NCBI RefSeq assembly: GCF_027352905.1
Contig: NZ_DAIEIF010000029.1
Location: 62,001 to 126,000 of the forward strand
From: Acidocella sp.
Lineage (GTDB): Bacteria > Pseudomonadota > Alphaproteobacteria > Acetobacterales > Acetobacteraceae
Length of the DNA stretch: 64,000 bases
Direction: 5' to 3'
Shown: positions 1 to 8,329 of the stretch, piece after piece
Layout of the letters: the number at the start of each line of letters is the position of its first letter
How positions within the stretch are numbered: the first letter of the stretch is position 1
Made by a program: the position numbers and the translations under genes
The notes under the pieces: generated by a model
What the model was told of the DNA's origin: nothing
What the model saw: the letters and a program-made list of their open reading frames with translations, nothing else
The model's database searches: none

Positions 1-232
1 TGGAAAACAGCACCAGCATCAAATCGGCGCGGGCGGAGCGTTGCAGGCTCATATGGAGGAAGCAGCGCATATGAACGATGATCTGCACCAGCCCGAGGAT
101 GAGAATGGCGGCGAACGCCGTCTCCGGCGCGGCCAAATGGTAATAGACCAGGGCGAAGGCCGCGCCGGTGAGGAGCATGGCCAGCCCATAGCCGGTGGCA
201 TAGGTGAGAAAATCCCCGCGCAGCGCCTTCAT
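1..232 (-). CDS. cyoD: Cytochrome bo3 ubiquinol oxidase subunit IV (CyoD), 3' end cut by window
   Basis: This is the small accessory subunit of the bo3 quinol oxidase in the inner membrane; in the family it helps assemble CuB and heme in subunit I. The start (MKALRGDFLTYATGYG) overlaps the cyoC stop by the ATGA arrangement at 229-232. About 77 residues are visible, with a hydrophobic helix near residues 13-33 and a second beginning near residue 45, ahead of an HMRCFLHM stretch typical of CyoD. The reading frame stays open to base 1, so the C-terminal part lies outside the window. It is the last gene of the cyoABCD operon. Confidence 0.9.
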   Translation of the reverse strand, partial: MKALRGDFLTYATGYGLAMLLTGAAFALVYYHLAAPETAFAAILILGLVQIIVHMRCFLHMSLQRSARADLMLVLFS

Positions 233-855
233 GCCAGCAGCCCCCGCAAATACACCACAGAGAAGATGGCAACCCAGACCACATCCAGGAAATGCCAGAA
301 CAAGCCGAGCCGGATGAGATTGATCTTCACGCGGTCGTCCAGCCCGTACACCGCCATCTGCGCCGCCATCAGCACGATCCAGATGAGGCCGCTGGTGACA
401 TGCAGCCCGTGCGTGCCGACGAGCACGAAGAAGGAGGAAAGCGCCCCGCTGGCCTCCGGCGTGGCGCCATGGGCGAACATGTCGAGAAAATCGCTTACCT
501 CCAGGACGATGAACCCGGCCCCCAGGCAGAAGGTGACGCCGAGCCAGAGCGCCACCCAGCGCCGCCGCAAGCCGAGCTTGAGGCTGAGCGAGACCATGCC
601 GTAGGTGAAGCTGCTGGTGAGCAGCAGCCAGGTCTCCTGAAAGGCGGGGCCGATCTTGAACTGGGAGTCCGCCGAAGGCGCGCCGCCCAGCATCGTGCCA
701 TAGACCGCGAAGAGCAAAGCGAAGAGCAGGGCGTCGCTCATCAGGAACACCCAGAAGCCGAACACGTCGCTCTCCAGCCGCCTCAGCGCGGCGGGAGAAT
801 GATTGCGCAGGTTTAGCCCGGCATGGATCAGTTCCGGTTCGCTTACTCGCGCCAT
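229..855 (-). CDS. cyoC: Cytochrome bo3 ubiquinol oxidase subunit III (CyoC)
   Basis: Subunit III of the heme-copper quinol oxidase, an integral membrane protein without redox centres that supports oxidase stability. The 208-residue product has five hydrophobic segments. It carries the subunit III features FGFWVFLMSDALLFA near residue 31 and the later GTHGLHVTSGLIW and FWHFLDVVWVAIF stretches. The length matches the family (about 200). The start lies inside the end of cyoB (13 bp overlap) and the stop overlaps the cyoD start, so the four genes are translationally coupled. Confidence 0.95.
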   Translation of the reverse strand: MARVSEPELIHAGLNLRNHSPAALRRLESDVFGFWVFLMSDALLFALLFAVYGTMLGGAPSADSQFKIGPAFQETWLLLTSSFTYGMVSLSLKLGLRRRWVALWLGVTFCLGAGFIVLEVSDFLDMFAHGATPEASGALSSFFVLVGTHGLHVTSGLIWIVLMAAQMAVYGLDDRVKINLIRLGLFWHFLDVVWVAIFSVVYLRGLLA

Positions 856-2930
856 AGGGCCAATCCTTCATTCAAGGGGCTCGCTTCGAGGTCGCGCGTC
901 ACCGGGGTGGCGGCGGCCACCCGGGCGAGCCAGGCGCGATCCTGCGCTTCCACCTCCGCCGCCGGGATGATCCGCTCGAGATCCCGCCGGAAGCTGCGGA
1001 TGATGCCGGCGACAAGGGTCACCAGGAAGAACAGGATCGCCATCCACCAGATATGCCAGACCAGGCCGAAGCAGCAGCCGCAGAGCGCGAGGCCGAAGAC
1101 GAGGCCGCAGGCGCTGTTCGCCGGCATCTCGATATCACGGTAGCGCGGCGCGGGCTGATACGCGCCGCCATGCCGTTTTTTCTCGTGAAAGGCGTTGAGA
1201 TGGGTGATTTGCGGGAGGACGGGGAAATTATATTCGGGGGGCGGCGAGGGGGTTGACCATTCCAGCGTGCGGGCGTTCCAGGGGTCGCCGATGGGCGAGG
1301 CGAGCTGCTCGCGCTTGGCGATGCTGGACCAGACCTGCAGGACCAGGGCGCCGAACCCCGCGACGATGCAACAGACGCCGAGCAGCGCGACGGCGAGCCA
1401 GGGCTGAAAAGCGGGGTTGAACAATTCCTGCGAGCGGCGCGGCACGCCGGAGGCCCCCAGCACATAGAGCGGCATGAAGGCGAGATAGAACCCGGTGACC
1501 CAGAGCAGCGCGGCCACCTGCCCCCAGCGCTCCTCCAGCCGGAAGCCGAACGCCTTGGGAAACCAGTATTGATACCCGGCGATCATGCCGAACAGCGTGC
1601 CGGGGATCAGCATGTTATGAAAATGCGCGACCAGGAAGAGCGTGTTGTGCACCTGGTAATCCAGCGGCGGCGTGGCGAGGATTATGCCGCTCAGCCCGCC
1701 GACGACGAAGGTGACCATGAAGGCGATGGAAAACAGCATCGGCGCGGTGTAGCGCACCCGGCCGCGAAACATCGTCCAGATCCAGTTATAGATTTTCACG
1801 CCGGTGGGAATGCCGATCAGCATGGTGGCGATGCCAAAAAACGCGTTCACCGCCGGAGCCTGGCCCATGGTGAAGAAATGATGCAGCCAGACGGTGAAGG
1901 ACAGCACCGCGATGGCCACGGTAGCGATGACGAGAGAGACATAGCTGTAGAGCGCCTTGGCCGAGAAGGTGGAGACCACCTCTGAAAACACGCCGAAGGC
2001 GGGGAGAATGAGGATATACACCTCCGGATGGCCGAACAGCCAGAACAGATTGACGAAATTCATCATGTCGCCGCCGCCGTCATTGGTGAAGAAATGCATG
2101 CCGAGATAACGGTCGGCGGCCAATAGCAGCGTGGCGACGGTGAGCGGCGGCATAGCGAAAATCATCAGGATGGAGGTGCAGAGCGCGGTCCAGGTGAACA
2201 TGGGCAGGCGCATCCAGGTCATTCCCGGCGCGCGGAGCTTATAGATCGTCACGGCGAAGTTGAGGCCGGTGATCGTCGAACTCATCGAACTCAAGGTGAG
2301 CGCCCAGATCCAGTAATCCGGCCCGACCCCGCCATTGAAAGCCAGCTCCGTGTAGGGGGGATAACCGCTCCAGCCGCCGGTGGAGAATTCGCCGATGACG
2401 AGGGAGATCATCACCAGCAACGCCCCCGCGACCGAGAGCCAGAGACCCATGGAATTGAGGAAGGGGAAAGCGACGTCCCGCGCGCCGATTTGCAGCGGCA
2501 TGGCGAAATTGATGAGCCCCGAGAGCAGCGGCATGGCGACGAAAAAGATCATGATCGTGCCATGGGTGGTGAAGAACTGGGCGAAATGGTCGGGCGTGAG
2601 AATGCCCGGCGAATTCACTGCCAGGTCCTGCTGGAGACGCATCAGCGCGGCCTCGATCAAGGCGCGGCTCAGCATCACCACCGCCAGGCAAACATACATG
2701 ATGCCGATGCGCTTATGGTCGAGGCTGGTGAACCAGACGCTCCAAAGATAGCGCCATTTGCCGAGATAGGTGATGAGCCCGAACACCGCGACGGCGCCGA
2801 GGACGGCGATGACGGCGGCCCCCGCGGCGATGAGGCTGCTCACGGTGGGGTGATTCCAGGCGATGACCATGGGCAGATCGCCCCAGACGAACCGCCCCAG
2901 GAGAAGCCGCCATAGCGGGGAATTATCCAT
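843..2930 (-). CDS. cyoB: Cytochrome bo3 ubiquinol oxidase subunit I (CyoB)
   Basis: Catalytic subunit of the proton-pumping ubiquinol oxidase (ubiquinol + O2 to ubiquinone + water). It is 695 residues, longer than classical oxidase subunit I because of the extra terminal helices typical of CyoB. The heme/CuB ligand motifs are all present: THGTIMIFF (H123), GHPEVYILILPAFG, WLHHFF and AHFHNML. Residues corresponding to the quinol site of the E. coli protein can be aligned: Arg89, His115 and Gln118 are conserved, but the E. coli Asp75 position is Glu93. It follows cyoA with an 8 bp overlap. This points to a quinol oxidase rather than a cytochrome c oxidase. Confidence 0.97.
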   Translation of the reverse strand: MDNSPLWRLLLGRFVWGDLPMVIAWNHPTVSSLIAAGAAVIAVLGAVAVFGLITYLGKWRYLWSVWFTSLDHKRIGIMYVCLAVVMLSRALIEAALMRLQQDLAVNSPGILTPDHFAQFFTTHGTIMIFFVAMPLLSGLINFAMPLQIGARDVAFPFLNSMGLWLSVAGALLVMISLVIGEFSTGGWSGYPPYTELAFNGGVGPDYWIWALTLSSMSSTITGLNFAVTIYKLRAPGMTWMRLPMFTWTALCTSILMIFAMPPLTVATLLLAADRYLGMHFFTNDGGGDMMNFVNLFWLFGHPEVYILILPAFGVFSEVVSTFSAKALYSYVSLVIATVAIAVLSFTVWLHHFFTMGQAPAVNAFFGIATMLIGIPTGVKIYNWIWTMFRGRVRYTAPMLFSIAFMVTFVVGGLSGIILATPPLDYQVHNTLFLVAHFHNMLIPGTLFGMIAGYQYWFPKAFGFRLEERWGQVAALLWVTGFYLAFMPLYVLGASGVPRRSQELFNPAFQPWLAVALLGVCCIVAGFGALVLQVWSSIAKREQLASPIGDPWNARTLEWSTPSPPPEYNFPVLPQITHLNAFHEKKRHGGAYQPAPRYRDIEMPANSACGLVFGLALCGCCFGLVWHIWWMAILFFLVTLVAGIIRSFRRDLERIIPAAEVEAQDRAWLARVAAATPVTRDLEASPLNEGLALWRE

Positions 2931-3804
2931 GTCCGGCCTCGTGGTGCTGTTGCGCGTAGCCAGGCGTGAGCTTCTGGCTGAGAATGGCCCCGAACAGATC
3001 CGGCTGAACCCTGCCGAAAATCAACGGCTCGGGCACCACCGATTGGCGGGAGAGGGTTTGATAGGCGGCGGCGTCGAGCGAGGCGGCGCTGGTGCTGGCC
3101 GCGGCCATCCATCGCGCGAAATCCGGCGGCGCCAGGGCGAGAACCGAGAATTTATCCTGGGGAAAGCCGTCGCCATTATATTGGGTGTTTTCTCCCATAT
3201 ACGCGCCCGGCCTGGCGGCCTGCAGATAAAGCTGGGTGCGCATCCCGTTCATCACATAGATTTGCCCGGCCAGGCGGGGGATGAAGAAGGATTGCATCAC
3301 CGTGCCGCTGGTGAGCGAGAGATGCACCGGCTGCCCCGCTTGCATCACCAGCTGATTGACGGTGGCGATGTTCTGGGCGGGATAGATGAACAGCCATTTC
3401 CAATCGAGGGCGACAACTTGCACCTCCAGCGCGGGCGCCGCGGCGGCGATGGGGCGGTAAGGGTCGAGCCGGGTGGTATAGATGATGACGAAATAGCTCA
3501 GAAGCACCACGATGCCGGTGGGCGGCACCCAGATCAGCACTTCCAGCAGCCAAGAGAAGGACCATTCCGGGCGGTAGAGAGCCTTGCGGTTGGTGCGCCG
3601 GTAGTACCAGGCAAAAAGCGGAGTACAGAGCGCCACGGGCGCGAAAACGAAAAGCAGAATGAAGCCGAGAATGAGGAATTCGTGGCGCTCCGCCGCGGCG
3701 ATGCGCCCGGCGGGAGACAGGAGAAATCCGCTGGAGAGGCTGGCGCAGCCCCCAAGGGGAAGAATGCCCGCCAGCGCCCAAATTTTCAGGTGGATCTTCT
3801 TCAC
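2923..3804 (-). CDS. cyoA: Cytochrome bo3 ubiquinol oxidase subunit II (CyoA), lipoprotein
   Basis: Subunit II, first gene of cyoABCD. The start is GTG at 3804-3802, preceded by GGAAGGTGAAAG. The N-terminus MKKIHLKIWALAGILPLGGC gives a lipobox (LGGC, Cys20), so the mature protein is probably lipidated. Two transmembrane helices follow (about residues 45-65 and 85-110), then a periplasmic cupredoxin-fold domain containing LDWKWLFIYPAQNIATVNQ and SFFIPRLAGQIYVMNGM. As expected for quinol oxidases, the CuA-binding Cys/His set of cytochrome c oxidases is absent. Length is 293 residues. Confidence 0.95.
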   Translation of the reverse strand: MKKIHLKIWALAGILPLGGCASLSSGFLLSPAGRIAAAERHEFLILGFILLFVFAPVALCTPLFAWYYRRTNRKALYRPEWSFSWLLEVLIWVPPTGIVVLLSYFVIIYTTRLDPYRPIAAAAPALEVQVVALDWKWLFIYPAQNIATVNQLVMQAGQPVHLSLTSGTVMQSFFIPRLAGQIYVMNGMRTQLYLQAARPGAYMGENTQYNGDGFPQDKFSVLALAPPDFARWMAAASTSAASLDAAAYQTLSRQSVVPEPLIFGRVQPDLFGAILSQKLTPGYAQQHHEAGHG

Positions 3805-3926
3805 CTTTCACCTTCCCCGCGCGGCCCTCAATAAGGGTTAAGTGGGTACCGGTTTCAAAGAGTAAAGATGATTTACCTTTTGTAATCCTAGGCTTGGCGC
3901 GCGCCGGGACTTGGCGGGGATGAAAG

Positions 3927-3954
3927 AAGGCGGGGTTTCCGCCGCCCCCGCCTT
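3927..3954 (-). terminator. Hairpin terminator for the 3973-4554 lipoprotein gene
   Basis: AAGGCGGGG and CCCCGCCTT form a perfect 9 bp stem with a 10-nt loop, 19 bp past the lipoprotein stop. In the minus-strand RNA it is followed by CUUUC, a modest U tail. It would separate that gene from cyoA. The rest of 3805-3972 should hold the cyo promoter, but no clear -35/-10 pair stood out. Confidence 0.55.
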
Positions 3955-3972
3955 GGATTATTGCCCGATAGT

Positions 3973-4554
3973 TTATTGCCCGGTGGAGAGGCTCGCCACC
4001 TGCGCGGTGGGCGGCTGGTCGGTCACGAAGGCGTCAAGCTGCTCCGGAGTCTTGAGAGCCAGAACGGCCTTATACTCGGCCTGATTGTTCAGGCAGAAGG
4101 TGGAGCCCTGGTTGATCCCGGCGACGGATTGGTTGTTGGCGAGGAGGGTGATGAAGCTGTCCTCCATCTTCTGGCCGCTGGTGGGGCCGCTCGCCTTGTG
4201 AAAATAGGCGTCGAGTTCATGCTGCGCCTCCAGAACATGCGGCTGGAAGGTGGTCATGAAGATATCGTATTGGGCGCGTTGGTCACAGGATAGCGCCGCC
4301 ACCATCAGCGCCGATTTCAGGCTGATGATATTGAAGGCCCGCTGGATCTCGGCGCGTTCCGCTGGGCTGAAATGGATCTTTGGGGAGACCGGCGGCGGCA
4401 CACTCACCGCGACGGGATAAACATGACCGACCGGCGCCGCGGTCGTCACCACCTGCGGGGCGGGTTTTGAGCAGCCGGCGAGCATAAGGGCGGCGGCGCC
4501 CAGCCCGAGAGCGAGCCTGCCATAGGCCGTGGCCTTGCGTGATGTATCCAACAT
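3973..4554 (-). CDS. Hypothetical lipoprotein
   Basis: A 193-residue predicted outer-envelope lipoprotein of unknown function. I chose the ATG at 4554 because TTGAGGATTCTC gives a ribosome site just ahead and the resulting N-terminus is a proper signal peptide ending in LMLAGC (Cys27). A longer in-frame reading to 4653 would put 33 polar residues ahead of the signal. The mature part has a Pro/Val-rich linker and then an alpha-helical domain of about 130 residues (HFSPAERAEIQRAFNII to the end) containing two Cys residues that could pair. I do not recognise the family. It stands alone between pyk and the cyo operon with its own terminator. Confidence 0.75.
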   Translation of the reverse strand: MLDTSRKATAYGRLALGLGAAALMLAGCSKPAPQVVTTAAPVGHVYPVAVSVPPPVSPKIHFSPAERAEIQRAFNIISLKSALMVAALSCDQRAQYDIFMTTFQPHVLEAQHELDAYFHKASGPTSGQKMEDSFITLLANNQSVAGINQGSTFCLNNQAEYKAVLALKTPEQLDAFVTDQPPTAQVASLSTGQ

Positions 4555-4703
4555 GAGAATCCTCAACCTGTCCCAGCTTAATCCGCCCTTAAATACAGAA
4601 ATACGCTTATTCGGCCAAGCCGGATAAATCTGCAATGATAGACGGCAAAGCACTCATAATAAAACATTTGATAAAAGACTAGCGAAAAGTAATATCCAAC
4701 GGC

Positions 4704-6125
4704 TCACAGCGCGGCCACGCGGAGCGCGTTGGTGGTGCCCGCCTGGCCGAATGGCATTCCCGCGACGACGACGATTTCCTCCCCCTTCGCGGCGAAGCCC
4801 TCCCGCCGGGCGATTCTGCGCGCGTGTTCCACCGCCTCCGTCATGGAATGGACGCTGCTCGTCACCACCGCGTGCACGCCCCAGACGGCGGCGAGGCGCC
4901 GCGCGATGGGCGGGCTCACCGCCATCCCGATCACCGGACAATCCGGCTTTTCCCGCGCCACGCGCAGGGCCGTCGCCCCTGATTCGGTAAAGGCGACGAT
5001 GGCCCGGGCGTTGATGGTGTGCGCCACCTGCACGGCGGCGGCGGCGATAGCGTCGGCGGAGGTTTTTTCCGGCTGCGGCCGCTTGGCGTCCAGCCCCGCC
5101 CGCCAATCCTCGTCGCGCTCCACCCGGGTGATGATACGGTCCATCATATTCACCGCCTCGCGGGGGTATTGCCCGGCCGCGCTCTCGGCCGAGAGCATCA
5201 CCGCATCCGCCCCGTCGAACACCGCCGTCGCCACGTCGGAGGCCTCGGCGCGGGTGGGGGCGGGGGCGGAGATCATGCTCTCCAACATCTGGGTGGCCAC
5301 CACCACCGGCTTGCCGCGCAGCTGGGCGGCGCGGATGATGCGCTTATGGGCGATGGGCACCTCCTCGGGCGGCAATTCCACGCCGAGATCCCCGCGCGCC
5401 ACCATCACCGCCTCGGCGCGGTCGAGAATCGCGTCGAGATTGTCGAGCGCCTGGGGTTTTTCGAGCTTGGCTAGCACCAGCGCCCGCCCGGCGGCGATCG
5501 CCTTGGCTTCCTCGACATCCTCCGGACGCTGCACGAAGGAGAGGCCGATGTAATCGATGCCGAGCGGCAGGGCAAAGGCCAGATCCGCGCGGTCTTTCTC
5601 CGTAAGCGCGGGGATGGGCAGCACCACATCCGGCACGTTCACCCCCTTGCGGTCGGAGAGGACGCCGCCGGTGACCACCTCGGTTAGCAAATGGTCGTCG
5701 CGCTTGCGCAGCACCCGCAGGCGCAGCTTGCCGTCATCCAGCAGCAGGGTGGCGCCGATTTCGGCGGCGGCGATGATCTCCGGATGGGGCAGGCAGACCC
5801 GCCGCGCATCGCCCGGGGCGGGGTTCATGTCGAGCGTGAACTGGCTGCCGGTTTGCAGTTGCACCCGGCCGGACTGGAAGGTGCCAACACGCAGTTTAGG
5901 CCCCTGCACATCGGCGAGGATGCCGACCGGCCGGCCGGAGCGCTTTTCCACGGCGCGGATCATCTCGATCCGGGCCGCGTGATCCGCATGCGCGCCATGG
6001 GAAAAATTCAACCGGAATACGTCGGCGCCGGTCTGAAAGAGCTGCTGGATCATCTCCGGCGTGGAACTCGCGGGGCCGAGGGTGGCGATGATCTTGGTGC
6101 GGCGGTGGCGGCGGAGACGTTCCAT
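4704..6125 (-). CDS. pyk: Pyruvate kinase
   Basis: Converts phosphoenolpyruvate and ADP to pyruvate and ATP in the cytoplasm. The 473-residue protein begins with RRTKIIATLGPASS, the conserved N-terminal strand. The phosphate-binding FRLNFSHG follows, then the active-site region AKLEKPQALDN, VMVARGDLGVE and the MLESM...PTRAEASDVATAVFDG...MLSAESAAG segment. The C-terminal domain (from about residue 345) carries the allosteric-site fold. Length and domain order are normal. It starts 9 bp after the stop of the glycerate kinase gene, so the two are probably one operon feeding glycerate into lower glycolysis. Confidence 0.96.
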   Translation of the reverse strand: MERLRRHRRTKIIATLGPASSTPEMIQQLFQTGADVFRLNFSHGAHADHAARIEMIRAVEKRSGRPVGILADVQGPKLRVGTFQSGRVQLQTGSQFTLDMNPAPGDARRVCLPHPEIIAAAEIGATLLLDDGKLRLRVLRKRDDHLLTEVVTGGVLSDRKGVNVPDVVLPIPALTEKDRADLAFALPLGIDYIGLSFVQRPEDVEEAKAIAAGRALVLAKLEKPQALDNLDAILDRAEAVMVARGDLGVELPPEEVPIAHKRIIRAAQLRGKPVVVATQMLESMISAPAPTRAEASDVATAVFDGADAVMLSAESAAGQYPREAVNMMDRIITRVERDEDWRAGLDAKRPQPEKTSADAIAAAAVQVAHTINARAIVAFTESGATALRVAREKPDCPVIGMAVSPPIARRLAAVWGVHAVVTSSVHSMTEAVEHARRIARREGFAAKGEEIVVVAGMPFGQAGTTNALRVAAL

Positions 6126-6134
6126 GGCGAGACC

Positions 6135-7262
6135 TCAAAGAATCAGCAGGGCGCGGATGTCGTTGACATTGGTAAGGGTGGGGCCGGTGATGACGAGATC
6201 CTCCAGCGCGGCGAAGAAACCGTAGCTGTCGTGCCGGGCGAGATGCGCCGCCGCGTCCAGGCCGCGCGAGCTGGCGCGCGCCAGCGTGTCCGGGCCAGTG
6301 ACAGCGCCCGCGGCGTCTCCCATGCCGTCGATCCCGTCCGAATCCGCCGCCAGCGCGTAGATGCCGGGCGCGCCTTCCAGCGCCAGGGTGAGGCTCAGCA
6401 GATATTCCGTGTTGCGGCCGCCTTGCCCGGGCGTGGTCTGGCCCAGGCTAACCGTGGTCTCGCCGCCGGAGAGCAGCAGCCTCGGCCCCTTTATGGATCT
6501 GGCGAGGGCGGCGTGGGCGCGGCCGAGCTCCGCCGCCTCGCCCTCCAGCGCGTCCCCGAGATTTTCGGTGGGTAGGCCCGCCTGGCGGGCCATCGCCTCC
6601 AGCGCGAGGCGGGGCGTGGCGATGAGCCGGTAATCAGCGCCCTCCACCCAGGTGGGCCCGGAGCCGATGATCGCGGGGTCGTCGCCCGGCACGTCCGAAA
6701 TGGCGAGGGTGACCAGCCGGGCGGGGGCGCAGGCGGCGGCAAGCTTGCCGCCCTTCACGGCGGAGAGCGCCTTGCGGATGCGGTTCATCGCCGAGATCGG
6801 CGCGCCGGAGGCGAGCAGCGCCTTGTTGACGAAAATCTTGTCCTCCAGGGTAAGCCCGGGGGCGGGCAGGGCGAGCAGGGAGGAGGCACCGCCCGAGATC
6901 AGCGCCACCACCTGGTCGCGCGGGCCGAGCCCGCGCACGGCGGCCAGCATTGCCCGCGCCGCCGCCTCGCTATTGGCGTCCGGCACCGGGTGGGCGGCTT
7001 CCAGCACCCGGATCCGCCGGGTCGGGACTTTATGGCCGTAGCGCGTGACCACTATGCCTTCATAATCCGCGCCGTCCCAGGCGGCCTCGAGTGCCGCGGC
7101 CATGGCCGCCGCCGCCTTGCCCGCGCCGATGACGATGTTGCGCCCCGGCCCGGGCGGGGGCAGGCAGGGGGGCAGGCATTTTGCCGGTAGGGAGGCGGTG
7201 ATGGCGGCGTCCAGCAGGCCGCGCAGATATGGCTTGGGGTCCTTCGGAGGGGCGGTCTCCAT
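6135..7262 (-). CDS. gckA: Glycerate 2-kinase (GckA/TtuD, MOFRL family)
   Basis: Phosphorylates D-glycerate, giving 2-phosphoglycerate in this family (some members were annotated as hydroxypyruvate reductase). I placed the start at the ATG at 7262 (METAPPKDPKPYLRGLLDAA), giving 375 residues; the frame stays open upstream to 7616 but that part has no family similarity and is Arg/Gly-rich. Visible landmarks are GAGKAAAAMAAALE, the VVALISGGASSLL loop, the MNRIRKALSAVKGGKLA segment and the C-terminal MOFRL region LLLSGGETTV...GGRNTEYLLSL and AADSDGIDGMGDAAGA. The 9 bp gap to pyk suggests cotranscription. Glycerate could enter as 2-phosphoglycerate, pass through enolase and reach pyruvate kinase. 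Confidence 0.9.
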   Translation of the reverse strand: METAPPKDPKPYLRGLLDAAITASLPAKCLPPCLPPPGPGRNIVIGAGKAAAAMAAALEAAWDGADYEGIVVTRYGHKVPTRRIRVLEAAHPVPDANSEAAARAMLAAVRGLGPRDQVVALISGGASSLLALPAPGLTLEDKIFVNKALLASGAPISAMNRIRKALSAVKGGKLAAACAPARLVTLAISDVPGDDPAIIGSGPTWVEGADYRLIATPRLALEAMARQAGLPTENLGDALEGEAAELGRAHAALARSIKGPRLLLSGGETTVSLGQTTPGQGGRNTEYLLSLTLALEGAPGIYALAADSDGIDGMGDAAGAVTGPDTLARASSRGLDAAAHLARHDSYGFFAALEDLVITGPTLTNVNDIRALLIL

Positions 7263-7362
7263 GGGCGGGACTATGGTCGGGGCGGCTCGTCCCGGCAACC
7301 CCGCCCCCGGTTGACCGCGCCGCTGGTCGGTTCTATCCCCGCCGCCCCGGGAGGATGTGTGG

Positions 7363-7425
7363 ATGACAGAGACATATTTTATGCGCTTGATCCCAGGGAA
7401 TATGTTTCCGTGTTGGTCTGGTTGA
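7363..7425 (+). CDS. Candidate short ORF of 20 residues
   Basis: ATG at 7363 is preceded by CCCGGGAGGATGTGTGG, a strong ribosome-binding sequence at good distance. It encodes MTETYFMRLIPGNMFPCWSG before a TGA. It lies just ahead of the broken DUF2312 gene and could be a leader peptide or a chance ORF. No homology is recognised, and nothing else was found in 7263-7442. Confidence 0.25.
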   Translation: MTETYFMRLIPGNMFPCWSG

Positions 7426-7442
7426 GATGAGGAGTGCCTAGC

Positions 7443-7632
7443 GTGGCGGACCAGCAAGCGGCGGCGAGCCGTGCCCGTCAGGAAGCCAGCCCGGCCCCCA
7501 AGGTCGGCGGTGTCGCCGCCGACCGGCTCCGCAGCATCATTGAACGTATCGAAAGGCTGGAGAAAGAGAAGAAGGCTTTGGCGGGAGGCATTTCGGGATA
7601 TCTTCGCGGAAGCCAAATCAGCAGGTTTCTTC
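7443..7632 (+). pseudogene. Broken GapR-like (DUF2312) gene, frameshifted and truncated
   Basis: The frame beginning at GTG 7443 (after GAGATGAGGAG) encodes an N-terminal tail and then GGVAADRLRSIIERIERLEK, the first helix of the DUF2312/GapR DNA-binding family. The coding frame then shifts. After ATT TCG one extra G lies before GAT ATC TTC, and the +1 frame continues DIFAEAKSAGF, the family's second segment. Beyond about 7632 neither frame resembles the family, so the C-terminal half is missing. It is a decayed paralogue of the intact gene at 7755. A GTG at 7434 is an alternative start. Confidence 0.8.
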
Positions 7633-7754
7633 CCCCTCTGTCATTTGTATTCTTTTTGAGAAATCAATAGGTTAATGGAAGTTATTGTATCGCCTATCTG
7701 TATTGCTCGCCAGTTTCCACAATATGGATATGCTTGAACGTGATGGAGAACGTC

Positions 7755-8054
7755 ATGGACGATAATTCTGCTGAAGCCAGCGCGGCCCAAACCAGGGACG
7801 TGAGAACCTCGAAGACGGAAACGGGTGGAGTAGCCGCGGAGCGCTTGCGTTCCATTGTGGAGCGGATCGAACGCCTCGAAGAAGAGCGGAAGGCTCTGGG
7901 CGCGGATATTAAAGATATCTTTAATGAGGCTCGCTCGGCGGGGTTTGATGTCGCCGTTTTAAGACAGGTCATTAAATTAAGAAAGAAAGAACCGGCAGAG
8001 GTTGAGGAGCAGGAGACGCTCCTTGATATCTATCGAAGAGCATTAGGAATGTAA
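7755..8054 (+). CDS. GapR-like DUF2312 nucleoid-associated protein
   Basis: A 99-residue protein with an N-terminal polar tail (about 30 residues) and a DUF2312 domain: GGVAAERLRSIVERIERLEE, DIKDIFNEARSAGFDVAVLR, then KLRKKEPAEVEEQETLLDIY. In Caulobacter this family (GapR) is a chromosome-structuring protein that binds overtwisted AT-rich DNA ahead of replication and transcription. The ATG at 7755 is chosen because GGAG lies 7 bases upstream; ATG 7743 and TTG 7734 are in-frame alternatives. Next to a broken copy and away from core genes, it may be an accessory paralogue rather than the housekeeping GapR. Confidence 0.85.
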   Translation: MDDNSAEASAAQTRDVRTSKTETGGVAAERLRSIVERIERLEEERKALGADIKDIFNEARSAGFDVAVLRQVIKLRKKEPAEVEEQETLLDIYRRALGM

Positions 8055-8195
8055 CGATACATTACTACCCTGAATTTGTTCGCTTGGCATGTATTGGCGA
8101 AATAATTCAGTGACGGCGAGGAGTACCTTCATCTCGTTTGGCTTGATGAGACTCGTTCGCGGCCTAATTTTCTGTCTTAAGCTAAGGCCGTCGAT

Positions 8196-8214
8196 TATAT
8201 CGTATTACGATATA
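8196..8214. promoter_or_regulatory. 19-bp perfect palindrome, candidate operator
   Basis: TATATCGTA-T-TACGATATA is a perfect inverted repeat with a one-base centre in an AT-rich intergenic stretch. It lies about 130-180 bp upstream of the ClC channel remnant. A second dyad (GATCAT-ATCG-ATGATC) lies at 8232-8247. The form suggests a dimeric repressor site, but I cannot assign the regulator. Confidence 0.45.
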
Positions 8215-8329
8215 TAAACCCGCGCATTCTCGATCATATCGATGATCAAACTGGGCGGCGGGGATGGCTGTATCTGACGGTGGACATAGGCTTTTAGAAA
8301 GCTCGGGGATTTTACGGTCGAGCCGCGGG

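Noticed and set aside
7263-7616. N-terminal extension of the glycerate kinase frame
   Set aside because: The extra 118 residues are Arg/Gly/Ser-rich, have no family similarity, and run opposite to the DUF2312 remnant. The ATG at 7262 gives the usual length.
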